Positions 21,643 through 33,358 of a stretch of 64,000 nucleotides of DNA are shown here, one piece after another. Origin of the DNA: Aptenodytes patagonicus (taxonomy: Eukaryota > Chordata > Aves > Sphenisciformes > Spheniscidae). The notes under the pieces are model-generated. The model ran no database searches, was not told the DNA's origin, and saw only the letters and a program-made list of their open reading frames with translations. The stretch spans positions 5,858,641 to 5,922,640 of the forward strand of contig NC_134961.1 in the NCBI RefSeq assembly GCF_965638725.1, read 5' to 3'. The translations under genes were made by a program, and so were the position numbers. Within the stretch, counting starts at the first letter, position 1. Each line of letters opens with the position of its first letter.

Positions 21643-24600
21643 ATGGCGGGTCCCATGGCGGGCCCCGAGGAGGGCCCCGAGGAGGGCTCCGACGAGGACT
21701 TCTGCCAGCGGTTCGCGGCCGAGCTGGAGGTGCTGGCCGAGCTGGGAGGTGGGCGCCGTGTCACGGTACCGGGGGCGGTGGACGGACGGACGGAGGGAGG
21801 GAGCGGGCGGGCGGGCAGGACCGGGCTTTGCGCGGCCGGCCGCGGAGCCGCGTGTGCCCGCCCCATCGTGGGTCCCCCCCGGTGAGCGTCGCCGTCGTGT
21901 AACACCTCTTGCAGATGACCCATCCCCGCCCGCTGGCCCCAAAATCTCCCAGTTTCGGGGCCGGAGGCAGCCGCCGGAGGAGCCCGACCCCCCCGGGGAC
22001 CCCGTCGGGGGCAGCGGCCCGGGGGGCACCAACCCCAGGAAGAGGGACCGGGGCTGTGTCCCACCCGGCTCCCCGCCACAGTCCCCAGCAGGTTTGGCTC
22101 AAGCCGGGTTTGTTGGAGGTCTTGCAGCCCCAATGGGTCGCCCGGTGCTGCCGACCCCTCTCCCCGCCTCGGCCCCGAGCGGTGCGGGGTGCTGCCCTTC
22201 GGTCAACGATGCTTCTCCTCTTCTTCCTCCTGCCCTGGCGTCTCGCGCAGCCCCGAAGCCAAAGCGACAGCGCCTGGAAGCTGTTAAGAAGCTCAATTTT
22301 GGTGCGGATGATGAGTTGGCTCCTGATGTCCTCTGGGATGCTGGCACGTTTGCGCCCGGCCCAGAGGCACCTTCTCCCCAGACTGCCAGGTTTGACCACC
22401 TTGAACCTCACTTTTAGCCGGGGCGAGGGAAAGGGCCCTTGAACCCCACCTTGAACCAACCTTCGGTGGGGTTCAAGGGCCCTTTCCCTCGCCCCTGCTA
22501 AAGGAACCTGGTGTTCTCCAGCTCGGACCACCTGGAGATGAGTGGCATGGCCCCGCTGCAGACCACGCCGCCCTCCGAGAAGAAGCGGGTCCTCAAGCGG
22601 CCACCGATCCTGGAGGACTACATCAACGTGACATCCACCGAGGGCACCAGGGTCTTCATGGTTGTGAGGGATGATCCCTCCAGGACGGGGGTGGAGGTAA
22701 GGAGGGATCTGAAGGCCTGGCTTGCTTCTTTGTGACCTCCATCCAGTTCAGGAGGCGATCTTTGATGAAGCACGAAATGTTTGTGCTGAGCATCGGTGTG
22801 AACGTCGGTGTGTGTCCTCTGCTCCTCGCAGCTCCCCGATTCCCTGGGCTGGAACGCACGCAGGCCGCTCCACTTGCTGGGGGTGCCTTTCTCCTACCTG
22901 AAGGAACAAGTAGATGAAGAGGTATCGCATCTTATACCAACCTTCCCGTCTTCCCCTGCCACCCCTGGATAACCGCAGTGTTGGCTCCCGAATCCCCGCT
23001 CCCCCCAGCCGTGGGTTAGCAGGGCGTCTCTGAGCCCCCCTTCTCGCCCTCTTTGTGCTCAAGCGTCGAAGGCGTGTTCTGGAGGCGTCGCAGCAGCTGA
23101 CGGAGATAATAAACAGGTGAGATGTTGGGACGAAATCCCACTCCTATCCCTGCCACGCTGTCGGACACGGCTCCCGAGATGCTCTGGTGGGGTCCAAGTT
23201 TTGGGGACCTGCGAGCAGAGGAGCCTCTTCACCCTCAGCATCCCCAGCTTGGAAAGTTGGGGTGTGATTCCCAGCCCTGCCCTGACTCCCTGGGTGGTTT
23301 GGGGCAAGTTAATTCTTTCTTGCAGTTGCCTCGAGAGCGAAACCAGCGCCGAGAGCCCGGAGCCCAGCGGGGAAGCGGAGCCGGCAGACGAGGAGGAGTC
23401 TGCGCTGCATTGCCTCTGGGTGGACAAGTTTACTCCCCGGCGCTACATGGAGCTGCTCAGCGATGATGTGAGGTTCTAGCATAAGTGGGGGGTTGGGGTT
23501 CAGGTGGGCTTGCCACTTTTATAACCCTCCTTAATGCTGTGGGATCGTGGTTTTACGGTGCTGCCTTTGCTCGTGGGGCTTTCGGAAGCGCTGGCTGGGG
23601 GGCTCTGTCCGTGCTAGCCCTGCCCGGGGGCAGTCCTGCTGCAGAGAGCTCGGGGTGGGGGTTTTTCAGCTGTAGGCTGTGGACCTTCCGACAAAAGAGA
23701 CTATGAAAGATGACCAAAATAAGACAAAAAAGATTGGGTGGACTTTAGCCAGGAATGGTTGGCAATTTCGATTTTTTTGGAATATTAGAAGTTTTGTAGG
23801 GAATCGGAAATTACAGAAGAGGCTGAAAAGCGCTGGGCTGAGCCGAGACAGACGAGGGACAGCAGGGATGGGGCTGATGTGACTTGTCCCCAGTTTCCCC
23901 ACGGGATGGTGGCCGAGTTGGGAAGGGAAGCCGCGTTCCCAGGCTGTCCCACAGAGATGCCGGGTGGAAACCTGGGCAGCCTCTCCCATGGCGGGAGGCG
24001 ACCTGCCGTGTGCTCGAGGTCTGTCTGGGCAGACACGCTCCGCGTTGCCCCCCTGGGCTTGGCTCCTTCCTCTGCACGCCACGCTGGTTTTTAAGCCATG
24101 AAGGAGAGGCCTTTCTCTGTCCTCGGCCAGATCCTTCTGAGGTTCAACAGGGTTTGCTTGCTTTCTTGCCCGACACGCAGTACACGAACCGCTGCCTTCT
24201 GAAGTGGCTCAAGCTCTGGGACACGGTGGTGTTCGGGAAGGAGAAGGCTGTGAAGAAGGCCAAGCCCAGCGCTGAGGCTCATCCTCCATCCAACCAGCCC
24301 AAGGAGCAGCAGAATAAATGGAAAACGAAGGTCCAGCTCACAGAGGAGATTCTGGAGGCTGAGCTGGACCAGCACAAGAGACCCAAATACAAGGTGAGCA
24401 GGACAGGAGGCCGCTGTGGTGGGTCTCCTCTCCTATCCCTCTCATCCCACCGCTTGGTGAGGAGCAGGGTCTTCCAGTACAGATCTAGCAGAAATTGGAT
24501 TCCTTGTTTCTCAGTAGCAATTATGGGGTTTTCTCATTTCTTTTTTTGTTTTGGCTCAAGTAATGTGATAACAAGGGGAGGGGAACAGGCTTTCTCCAGC

Positions 24601-27600
24601 CAAATTAAATGGGCTGGTTGAAGACAGACGTACCCTTTTTAGCAGAGGCTGGTCTTGACTTTATTTGTTCGGGGCAGACGTGCCGTGCCTTTGAGCAAGA
24701 GTTTCTGCATCTGGAAAAGAGCAATGGTGCTCAAATGCTAAAGGGAGCAGAGATAACACACCCAGGCCAGCTAACCAGCTTCAACCTGTCCAGTGAGAGG
24801 ATATGAAAAAGGGGAAACAAACCCAGATACTAACAGCTGTGCTTCTCAGGAGTGTAATTCTGGAAGGGATTTTGTTCAGCCTTTTCTATTTATTGCCCTG
24901 CAAACTTAAATGTGTGCATGAGAGACACTGCCGGGATGACTCCGTCACCTCTGAGAGTTTCTGTTATATTCTCTTTCTTCCAGTGACTTTCTCTTTTCTC
25001 AGAGGGTTTCTCCCACAGGTTGAAGCAGACTGGTTTGCAGGCTGCAGAGCCTCGTCCCCGCGCGTGGCGGCCTTGGTCGGTGCCGGAGGAAGCCCTGCCT
25101 CGCTGCCTGCCGGGCTGACGTTACCTCTCTGCCGCAGGTAGCCCTGCTCTGTGGCCCGCCGGGCTTGGGAAAGACCACGCTGGCCCACGTCATCGCGAAG
25201 CACGCGGGATACAACGCCGTCGAGATGAACGCCAGGTGAGTCTGCGCCGACTGCCCAGCCCTGCCCTGCCCCAGAAGGTGCCGGAGGTGGTGCCGTGCCG
25301 GAGGTGGTGCCGTGCCGGAGGTGGTGCCGAGCTGCAGCAGCCTGGCACCGGCTTGTCTTGGCAGTGATGACCGCAGCCCCGAAGTTTTCAAAACCCGCAT
25401 CGAAGCTGCCACCCAGATGAAGTCTGTGCTGGGTGCCAACGAGAAGCCCAACTGCCTGATCATCGATGAGATAGACGGCGCGCCCGCAGTAAGCCCAGCC
25501 TGGGTCTGGCCACCTTTTGCATTAACCGCTTAATTATTGCCCTCTTAGTGGATCATCCCCGGCTCCGTTTTAGGAGTCATTCCTTGCCTCTGAACAGCAA
25601 GAATTCATCCCTTCTGTCCTTGATTTATCCCCCCCTCCTCCCCCCAAGGCATCTATCAACGTGCTGCTAAACATCATCCACCGTAAGGATGGGGAGGGCG
25701 AGGCAGCGGCCGGCGCGGGCCGGAGGAGGCGGCGCGAGGGCGGGCTGCTGCTAAGGCCCATCATCTGCATCTGCAACGACCAGTTAGTATCACCTGCGTG
25801 TCTGGGGAGGGATGGGGAGCTGAGACCCCTGCCACAAGCGAGGAGGCGGCTGCTGTTGCCTCTAGCCAAAGCCTTCCTGTGCCGAGTTCTCTGCTGTCAG
25901 ACCTGTGGCTTAGAAGTACCTTATGAAAAGCAAAACTACAACATGCTCAGCTTTCCTGAAACCCCCCAGTTTTTGTATCTGCTGGGGTGACTTGTAGCTA
26001 GGTGTGAGTGTACGGTCGCGATTGTGCATGCCCAAGCGTGCAGTGGTGTACAGGCAGCTGCTAAATAACCTGTCTCTCTTTGAGCGGAGCATTAATAGCT
26101 GGATTTCTTCCTTTGCTAGGGTCGCTCAGAGACCCCTGTGCTTCCCTTTGCCAGGTACGTTCCTGCCCTCCGGCCGCTGCGGCAGCAATCGTTCCTGCTA
26201 AACTTCCCTCGGACAGCGCCGTCCCGGCTCGCCCAGCGGCTCTGCGAGGTGCGGCGTGGCTGAGGGCTCCTCTCGTTGTGTTTCCCCCCGCCTCCCCGAC
26301 CGGCAGGCCCTCCCTGCTGACCCCCCTCTCCTGCAGATCGCCCTGCGGCAGGGCATGCGGGCGGACACGGGCGCGCTGCTGGCGCTGTGCGAGAAGACGG
26401 AGAACGACATCCGCTCCTGCATAAACACCCTGCAGGTACTGGTGTCGCCGGGAGGTCTCTGGGGGACACGGACTTGCTGCGGCTCTTGTCTTGATCTGGG
26501 CTCGGATGGGGATGGAGGGGAAAAAACACTGTGTCCCAGGCAGATCCCTAAAATGTCCACCCTGTCCCCTGTGTTATTTTTAACCTTGATTCCCCTACAA
26601 AGCGAGGAATAGCGAGGTGCCTCTGTCTCTGGCTTTCCTCAGCACCAGCTAGCCGTTGCGGGCATCCCCTCCCTCCCGGCGGTGCCCGTCCTCCCCAGCC
26701 CCTCGCTTGTGTTGCAGTTCCTGCACGGCCGAGGCCAGAAGGAACTGAGCGTGCAGATGGTGCAGACGATGAAGATCGGCTTGAAGGACCAAAACAAGGG
26801 GCTCTTCTCCATCTGGCAAGATATCTTCCAGCTCCCAAGGGTCCAAAGGTAAAAGGGGGGGGGGGGATTTATTAGGTCTGCTGTCTGCTTGGGGCACACT
26901 GCTTCGTGGTATCCCCTGACCTGCTTGCAAGACCTGCGGTGGAGAAACCTTTCAGGTCCTGGAGAGCTGTTTTGCCCTGTAGCAGACCCGGCTTCGTTTC
27001 AGCAGATCTGTGTGTCCAGATGCTCTTTGGCCGCCCTCTTTAGTGCCCAATAATTTGGCATCGGTATTGCCTTCAGTCCAGTTTGCAAGGGTCCAAATAT
27101 TCCTCGCTGGTCCCTTTAGCGTCGGGGCACCCTGAGCTCTTCTGTTTGGGCTCCCCCTAGGCACAGGATAGGGATGGACCCCGCTTTGCCAACCCAGCTC
27201 CTGGTGGGCGATGAGGACCTGTCGCACCTCAGGGGGACGGCTGGCTTCAACGCGTCCTCCCACCGCTTCCACCACATCCTGCACCTCGCCATCTCCTCGG
27301 GGGAGCAGGAGAAGCTCGCGCAGGTAGAGCAGCCAAGGGGGAGAGCCGGGCACCTTCCTCTGCTGTGTTGTGCTGAAGCTGAGCTCAGTGGGATGCTCGA
27401 AGTCCCAGCAGCATGCTCTGATGGGACTGTCTGCCCAGCCTCGAGCCGTCTGTGATCGGCATCCACTTCCAGGGTCTGTACGACAATTTCCTGAACATGA
27501 AGCTGCGGGACTCCAGTTTCGGCTCGGTGTGTTTGGCCCTGGAGTGGCTGGGCTTCTCCGACCTGCTGAGCCGCGCTGTCCTGCACGGGCAGAGCTTCCA

Positions 27601-30600
27601 TCTGATGCGATACGTGCCTTTCCTGCCCGTGGCTTTCCACCTGCTCTTCGCGGCCACCAGCATCCCCCGGCTCGCTTATCCCAGCAGCCAGCACGAGGCA
27701 AGTACCGGGCAGGGCATGGCAGCAGCGTGACTCCAGCTCTGTCACCTGCGGGGACGTCCGTGGTTGCAGTCGTGGCTGAGCCGTCCCTGCCCTCTCCACC
27801 CAGGCCCTGGCCAAGCTGAACCACATGCAGAACCTCGTCATGTCCATGGTGTCGGGGATAACGCCCAGCGCCCGCAGCCGCGCGGGGCAGCAGTCTCTTG
27901 TCTTGGAGGTCCTCTGCCTGCTGCTGGACATCATCGCCCCGAAGCTCCGACCGGTGAGTGCCCACCGGCTCCCTCTCGCTACGGTGGCAGGAGTTCTGCC
28001 CGGGTGACGTGTCCCCTCTGCAAACCCCCCCATGAGGGCTGGGACACGTCCCCTGCGCTGCATCGCCCAGGCTGAGCTATCCCAGACCTCTGTCCCAAAT
28101 TCGGGGTCGGTTTAACGTTGCAGCTGATGCAGAAGCCGGAGGGAAGCCAGGCATGCAGCACTGAGAGACCCGGCTGCTGGGTGCACGGGGGGGGGGGTGT
28201 CCTGCACCTCCCAGACATCCGGGGGTGGGCTTGGGCTGAGCAGGGGTTTGGGGGGCTGTAGCAGTCTCCTTTCGGCAGCAGATTCACCTGCAGGCGTGGT
28301 TGTGTTGGGTGCATTTACCCTTTGGGCCATCAGAGGGGACTGTCCCTGCTCTGTGAAGTACGTGTGTCCCTAATAGGAAACTAAACTTGGTCTGAACCTC
28401 GCGGGTATTAACTGTCCTTTCTCATAATCCAGGTTATTTTTATGTTTAGAAGTTGTTATGGATTAGTGATGCTCTCCCGCTCTTCGCCCCAGGTGAACAC
28501 GCAGCTCTACAGCCTGAAGGAGAAGCAGCAGCTGGCAGACCTCATCAGCACCATGCTGGCCTACAACCTCACCTACCACCAGGAGCGCCTGCCCGAGGGC
28601 CAGTACGTCTACAAGCTCGACCCGTAAGTCCCGAGGGTGAGGAGAAGGTGTAGGGGTCGAAAGTAACAGCAGAGAATTCGGGAAGGAGTTTGAGCCTGAA
28701 GGCATCACGGTGTTGAGTTGGTTTCTTGCAGCCAGAGGTCTCTCCGGCGACGGCAGCTGGGTTGGCGCGAGCTGCCCGTGCCGGGATGGCCGCAGGGAGC
28801 CCGCTTTCTCTGATGGTGGCTCTGTGGGGATTATCTGCTTTTTTGCCTCGTTTTTTTTTTAAAGGAGGAGCCCAGCAGCCCGAAGCAGGGCTGGCTTTGC
28901 TCTAATGGGATTAAAGGAAAGGAAGCAGCTGCTTTTGGCTGTGTCCAGAGCCAGCAGAGGAGGGACCAAAGCTGCCGGGGGCTCGTGGCAGCCGGGGAGA
29001 GCAGGTCCATCTGGGCACGTTGCGCACAGGTCACTGTAGCCGTGGTTAATTTGTATAGTAATAGCTGGCCATTGGTAGACTTGAGGCTCATTGTGCTTTA
29101 AGTATATACAGAGCCATAAACGCCCCTGAGGCTTCGGTGAAGACCCGACCACCGCTAGGAGCAACGCTAATGTCTTCCTGGTGCAAAGTTAATTACAAAA
29201 ATTAGCCTCTGTTAAATCAAGCAGCTGTATCTAATTACAGTGAAGCGCTTTATTTATTTATTTTTTTTGCCACAGAAAGGCCTGGGGAGCTGCAGGGGCT
29301 GCCGAGAGCCGTCCTCTCTTGCCCTCCCCGTGCCAGGCTGTGCCCCACGGCTGTGGGGAAACCGTGGGACACTGGGAGCCACGTGGCGCAAGCAGGCGCG
29401 GTGCTTCGCTTCGCTTTGCTTTGCTTTTTTTTGCGAATTCTGAGCCAGTTTCCAGGCTCTGCACAGCGATGACGGGGACCGTGGGGGTGTCACGTCCCGG
29501 TGGCACCTGTGAGTCACGTCCCAGCGTCTCTCTGGCAAACGGAGTTGTTGTCAACAACGAAACCTGTGTTTTCTCTTTAAAACTTTTTAAATCGTAGGTT
29601 TGACAGCCAATTTCTAAATGACTGCAAAGCCATCTGACGAGACGACTTTGTTCCCTTTATTTTAAGGGGAATAATATTGAATGTGAATAAAGCATGAAAT
29701 ATTTACAGCTGGCAGAGGAGCCGGCCCAGCTGGCCCCTCCGTGCTGGGGCTGCGCCTGGGCTTTTGCTGTGCTGAAACAGGCCCAACTCTAGATGTGGTG
29801 CACCAACCCATTAAGAATAAAGCTGTTCTGATTAGCCAAAATTACTGTTCATGGCCATATCTCAATTAAATGGCTCTCTGCGTGCACCCCGGGGGTTCAT
29901 GCGAAGGGTCGTGGTGCTGCTCGTGCCCAAGCTGTGATGTGGCCGTGGCTTTTTCAGGGCAATCTGTTCGGCACAGACCCGCCTGCAATTTCCTCTTCTT
30001 GCATTAAAACCAAGATTAAAAAGCACATAATCCCTCCTGAGTTCCCATGCAGCTGAGATGCCCTGCAGCAACCTGGCTCCGCACGGCCGGCACCGCTTGC
30101 TGGGCATCTTCTAGAGCGCTGTCGCACACGCAGACTCGGAGAGGGCAGCGATGGGGAAACTGAGGCACCGTGGTCAGGATCGTACCGAGAGGCTGGGGGG
30201 GACGGGGCTGGGAGGGTGGCGGGTCTCTCCGTGCCCGTGTCAGGCTGCAGTTTGCATAATGCTTTTTTTATTTTTCAGTATTGATTTATTTTCTCCGCTT
30301 CCCCTCCTCCGCGGTGCAGGAACGTGGAGGACGTCTGCCGGTTCCCGGACCTGCCGGCTCGCAGGCAGTTGACCTACCAGGCCAAGCAGCTCATCGCCAG
30401 GGAGATCGAGCTGGAGAAGATGAGGAGGACGGAGGCTTTGCTGCAGGCGCGAAACCTGGGCGAGGTAGGGAGGGCTTGCGGTGTCCTGTGGTTTTCGGGG
30501 GGGGTGGTGGGTCCGTTGATAGGACTTGTCCGTCCTGTGGGGTCGTGGTCTTTCCAAAGCAGCTGGTGGCTTTCGCTCTGCAAATGGAAATCCAGGATTA

Positions 30601-32932
30601 ACACCCCCCACCCCCCCACCCACCCCCAGTTGCAGCCATCTGCCTTCAGGGCAGCGCATCTGCACCGGGGTGACATGCCCGAAGTGCTCATCTTCTTGCA
30701 GGAATTCTGGAAAGAAACGCTCATTGTGAGTTAAAGCTTTAAACCCTTCAACCCTCTAATGAGGGTTGCGACGCGATGGGAATTTTAGTTTGTCTGGCTG
30801 CGATTTGTACGTGTCTGGGGGGGAGCTGACCTGCTCTCTCCTGCCTGCACCTTCCCTTGCAGCTTCACTTCAATCCTCCCAAAGGTCCCAAAGCCCCTGG
30901 GAGGAGCAGAGTTACTCTGCCCACCGCCGAAACCCTCCGTGGGGCGGCGGGCAGAAGGCAGGAGAAGGTGGAAACGGGCAAATGTGGAGGCTGAGAAACG
31001 GCTCGGCTGTAGCTGGTGCCGCAGGGATAATTAATCCCCGAGAGCCCCTTCTTGCAGCAGAAGGGCTTTCTCGGGGGATGCGTGGGGCAAAGAGATGCTG
31101 CAAAAACATCTCTGAAGGCTCCTTGTTTACACGGTGCCGACCGTGAAGTCCCAGGGAAAGGGGCTGCAAACACGCACGTGCCCCAAGCGCTGCCGGGGCT
31201 AATCTCGTGTGCTGCTGGGAGACAGAAAATGATGCAAAAATCCTTGCCAAGTTGTTTGGATATTGTAATCAAAGCCGGCAGCAAATAGAGGGGTTGTGCG
31301 GGACGGCTGGCAAGGCACCGTCCTGCCCTCAGGCTGTGCATCACCTGGGGGGGATGCCCAAACCTTGAGCTCGTCCGGCCCCGAGGGGACCCTCACTCAG
31401 GGCTCTCCTCCCCGCAGGAGCCCGGGAACGGCCTCGGCGAGGCAAGGGAGCGAGCGGACGCGGGGCCGGCGGTGGCCCCCAACCACCAGCAACGCCTGGA
31501 GCACATTGTCCGGAGGGCGGCGGTGGAGGACAAGGTGAGGGGGCTGCAATTTCTACCTAATTTCCTGCCAGCGCGTACCTTGGCTGCTAGAGACTGGCTG
31601 TCTCCACTGGTATTTATTTATTTTTAGTACAGTTTCTTTTAATAGAATAGTTTGGCACCACGTGCCCTGTAATTGCATCGCTGGGTTTACAGCATGGGGA
31701 TGAATTAGATCTGGGTGACAATTACGGCCGTGTTCTGCGAAGCTTTCAGGGGTGGGGAATGAAGGCGATGTGAATGGGTTAAAATAGCTGAATTTTGGCT
31801 CAGTGGAAGCTACGGGGTTGCGGGGAGAGCTGCTCACCAGGCGGGGAGGTGCACACACAGCTCGGGGGGCTGTGGGGACATCAGCAGGTGAGCCAGGCTG
31901 GTCCCACCCCGGGCATCCCGATAGCGGCCAAGAGGAGCAAGAGGTGGTCCCCTGCCACCACCCCTCTCCACGGGCTCAGCTTCGAGGCCTTGGCCGTCCA
32001 TAAAACCCCGCTTTAGCACGATGAACCTTAAAGTTTGTCTTTCCCACCCGATTTTTGAATGCAGTTTGCATTTTACCGAGGCCGTTGGCCCTTTCTTGCG
32101 GGATTTGCATCCGGCTCCTGCTCGGCAGGCTTCCTCCTGTGCAGGGTGCTCGGAGGGAGAAGGGGCCGGCACGGCCCCGCGCAAGAGCCCCAGCGAGGGG
32201 CTCCTCTGAACCGCCTTAGACGCTGTCTAGGGCTGACTTAGCTTAAAATTGGGCAGAGCTGAGGGGTGTCACTGGGGTCTAGCCTTGCACCGAGCTGCCG
32301 GAGAGAAACTGGGTTTGCTTTTGGCTCTCTCCGAATGTGAGCTGTAAGTGCAGGCGCTGACGAAGCCGCGCTCACCTTCTGCTTTTTGCTTTTCACAGCC
32401 TGAGACCGACTTCTTCGGGCGGCCGCTTCGGCGCAGTGGGCGGCCGCGGCCCCGGGTAGGTGGCAGAGGGATGGGGTGGCCATGGGTGGCCCCAGCCCCG
32501 GGTGGGTGGCAGAGGGACAGGGTGGCCATGGGCGCTGCCGGGGGGTCCCTGCATTCGCAGTGCCTGGACCCCGCACAGGTACCCAAGCAGGGGCTCTGTC
32601 CCCAAGCACTGTGCCCCGGCGGACGTCAGCGGGGTGGGGAGGGGATACTGGGCAAAACTGCCCCCGATGCAGCAGGCGGGGGGTGCCTGTGGGCAGGTCG
32701 GTGGATTCTGGCAGCGTCCAAAGGGCCAGCAAATACACTGAGCTGGGGAGCAGTGTTGTGGGTACCTTGCAGGATCCGGGATGTGGGAGCATCAGCTCTG
32801 CCCGTGCAAACCGCCCGGCGCCAGCTCCCCGGCCCTTCCCGTGCAGCCTGGGCGCAGGTTGCAACTTTAGGAGTTTCTGTGAGTTTTTGACATCGATCTT
32901 CCCCCTCGCAGCCCCTCAGGCCTCCGAGGACA
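21643..32932 (+). CDS. CHTF18: Chromosome transmission fidelity factor 18, 3' end in gap
   Basis: Large AAA+ subunit of CTF18-RFC, the clamp loader acting in sister-chromatid cohesion and replication. Exons: 21643-21748, 21915-22091, 22251-22389, 22522-22696, 22832-22921, 23064-23116, 23326-23467, 24181-24393, 25138-25235, 25365-25488, 25649-25782, 26155-26248, 26337-26435, 26718-26848, 27161-27323, 27473-27697, 27804-27953, 28493-28623, 30320-30464, 31418-31534, 32399-32455, then a last exon from 32912 or 32920 into the N gap. About 921 residues are visible (human 975). The N-terminus has acidic [15 protein letters not shown]; exon 3 [14 protein letters not shown]; exon 4 [16 protein letters not shown]. 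Walker A is GPPGLGKTT (~371-379), Walker B LIIDEIDG (~432) and sensor 1 IICICND. The C-terminal PETDFFGR block matches human. The missing end should encode the conserved tail that binds DSCC1 and CTF8. Exon 16 ends on a GC donor. Confidence 0.95.
22420..22495. repeat. Perfect 31-bp inverted repeat in CHTF18 intron 3
   Basis: The left arm 22420-22450 and right arm 22465-22495 are exact reverse complements (31 of 31), with a 14-nt loop. The arms begin GGGGCGAGGGAAAGGGCCCT. It lies between exon 3 (ends 22389) and exon 4 (starts 22522). It would fold into a very stable hairpin in the pre-mRNA. Confidence 0.95.
25276..25331 (+). repeat. Short tandem repeat in CHTF18 intron 9
   Basis: Three copies of a 17-bp unit, 'gtgccgtgccggaggtg' (first copy imperfect), just before exon 10. 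No function is suggested. Confidence 0.7.
28624..30319 (+). other. Longest CHTF18 intron (intron 18)
   Basis: 1.7 kb with no exon that I can see. It contains AT-rich patches at about 29030-29260 and 29570-29870 with several TAAT cores, a CTTTG/CTTCG microsatellite at about 29404-29431, and 'gatggggaaactgaggcac' at 30149-30167, which resembles an L2/MIR-type old repeat tail. Confidence 0.5.
32450..32535 (+). repeat. Two-copy direct repeat spanning the exon 21 donor
   Basis: 'ccccgggtaggtggcagagg' at 32450 recurs as 'ccccgggtgggtggcagagg' 46 bp later, followed in both by 'ggtggccatggg'. The unit includes the CHTF18 exon 21 splice donor, so a second donor-like site (CCGG^GTGGGT) is present. Confidence 0.75.
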
Positions 32933-33032
32933 NNNNNNNNNNNNNNNNNNNNNNNNNNNNNNNNNNNNNNNNNNNNNNNNNNNNNNNNNNNNNNNNNNNN
33001 NNNNNNNNNNNNNNNNNNNNNNNNNNNNNNNN
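32933..33032. other. Assembly gap, 100 N
   Basis: A run of exactly 100 N, the usual placeholder for a gap of unknown size. It cuts CHTF18 inside its last coding exon. Sequence on the right is unrelated microsatellite, so real DNA is missing. Confidence 0.99.
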
Positions 33033-33358
33033 GGAGGTGGAATATGTGTGTGTGTATCTATACGATATGATTTAGTATGTGTGCGCATATACATACACAC
33101 ACACAACACACACAAAACCCACAAAACATATATATATATATATGCATATATATACACACATACACACACAATATGTATGATGGTGGAAAAATATATATTC
33201 ATATTATATGTATGTGTGTATGTAGATATGATATAGTTTATATCATATCAATCATATTTATTATGTCTTATATACAATATATTATATAATGTACATAAAT
33301 ATAATACATCCACACATATAATACATACTTTTATACACACACATACACATGCGTGTGC
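33033..33358. repeat. TA/CA/TG-rich microsatellite block
   Basis: Compound simple repeats: (TG)n, (CA)n, (TA)n and TATATG/CATATA-type runs up to about 33358. It directly follows the assembly gap. The open frames here are low-complexity artefacts. Confidence 0.95.

Noticed and set aside
22092-22250. Reading CHTF18 exons 2 and 3 as one exon
   Set aside because: The frame stays open, but the segment has a good donor, a long pyrimidine tract and a matching phase-1 acceptor. Removing it improves the fit to the human protein.
33053-33289. Frames in the post-gap block rich in Tyr/Ile/His/Thr
   Set aside because: They are translations of TA/CA/TG simple repeats.
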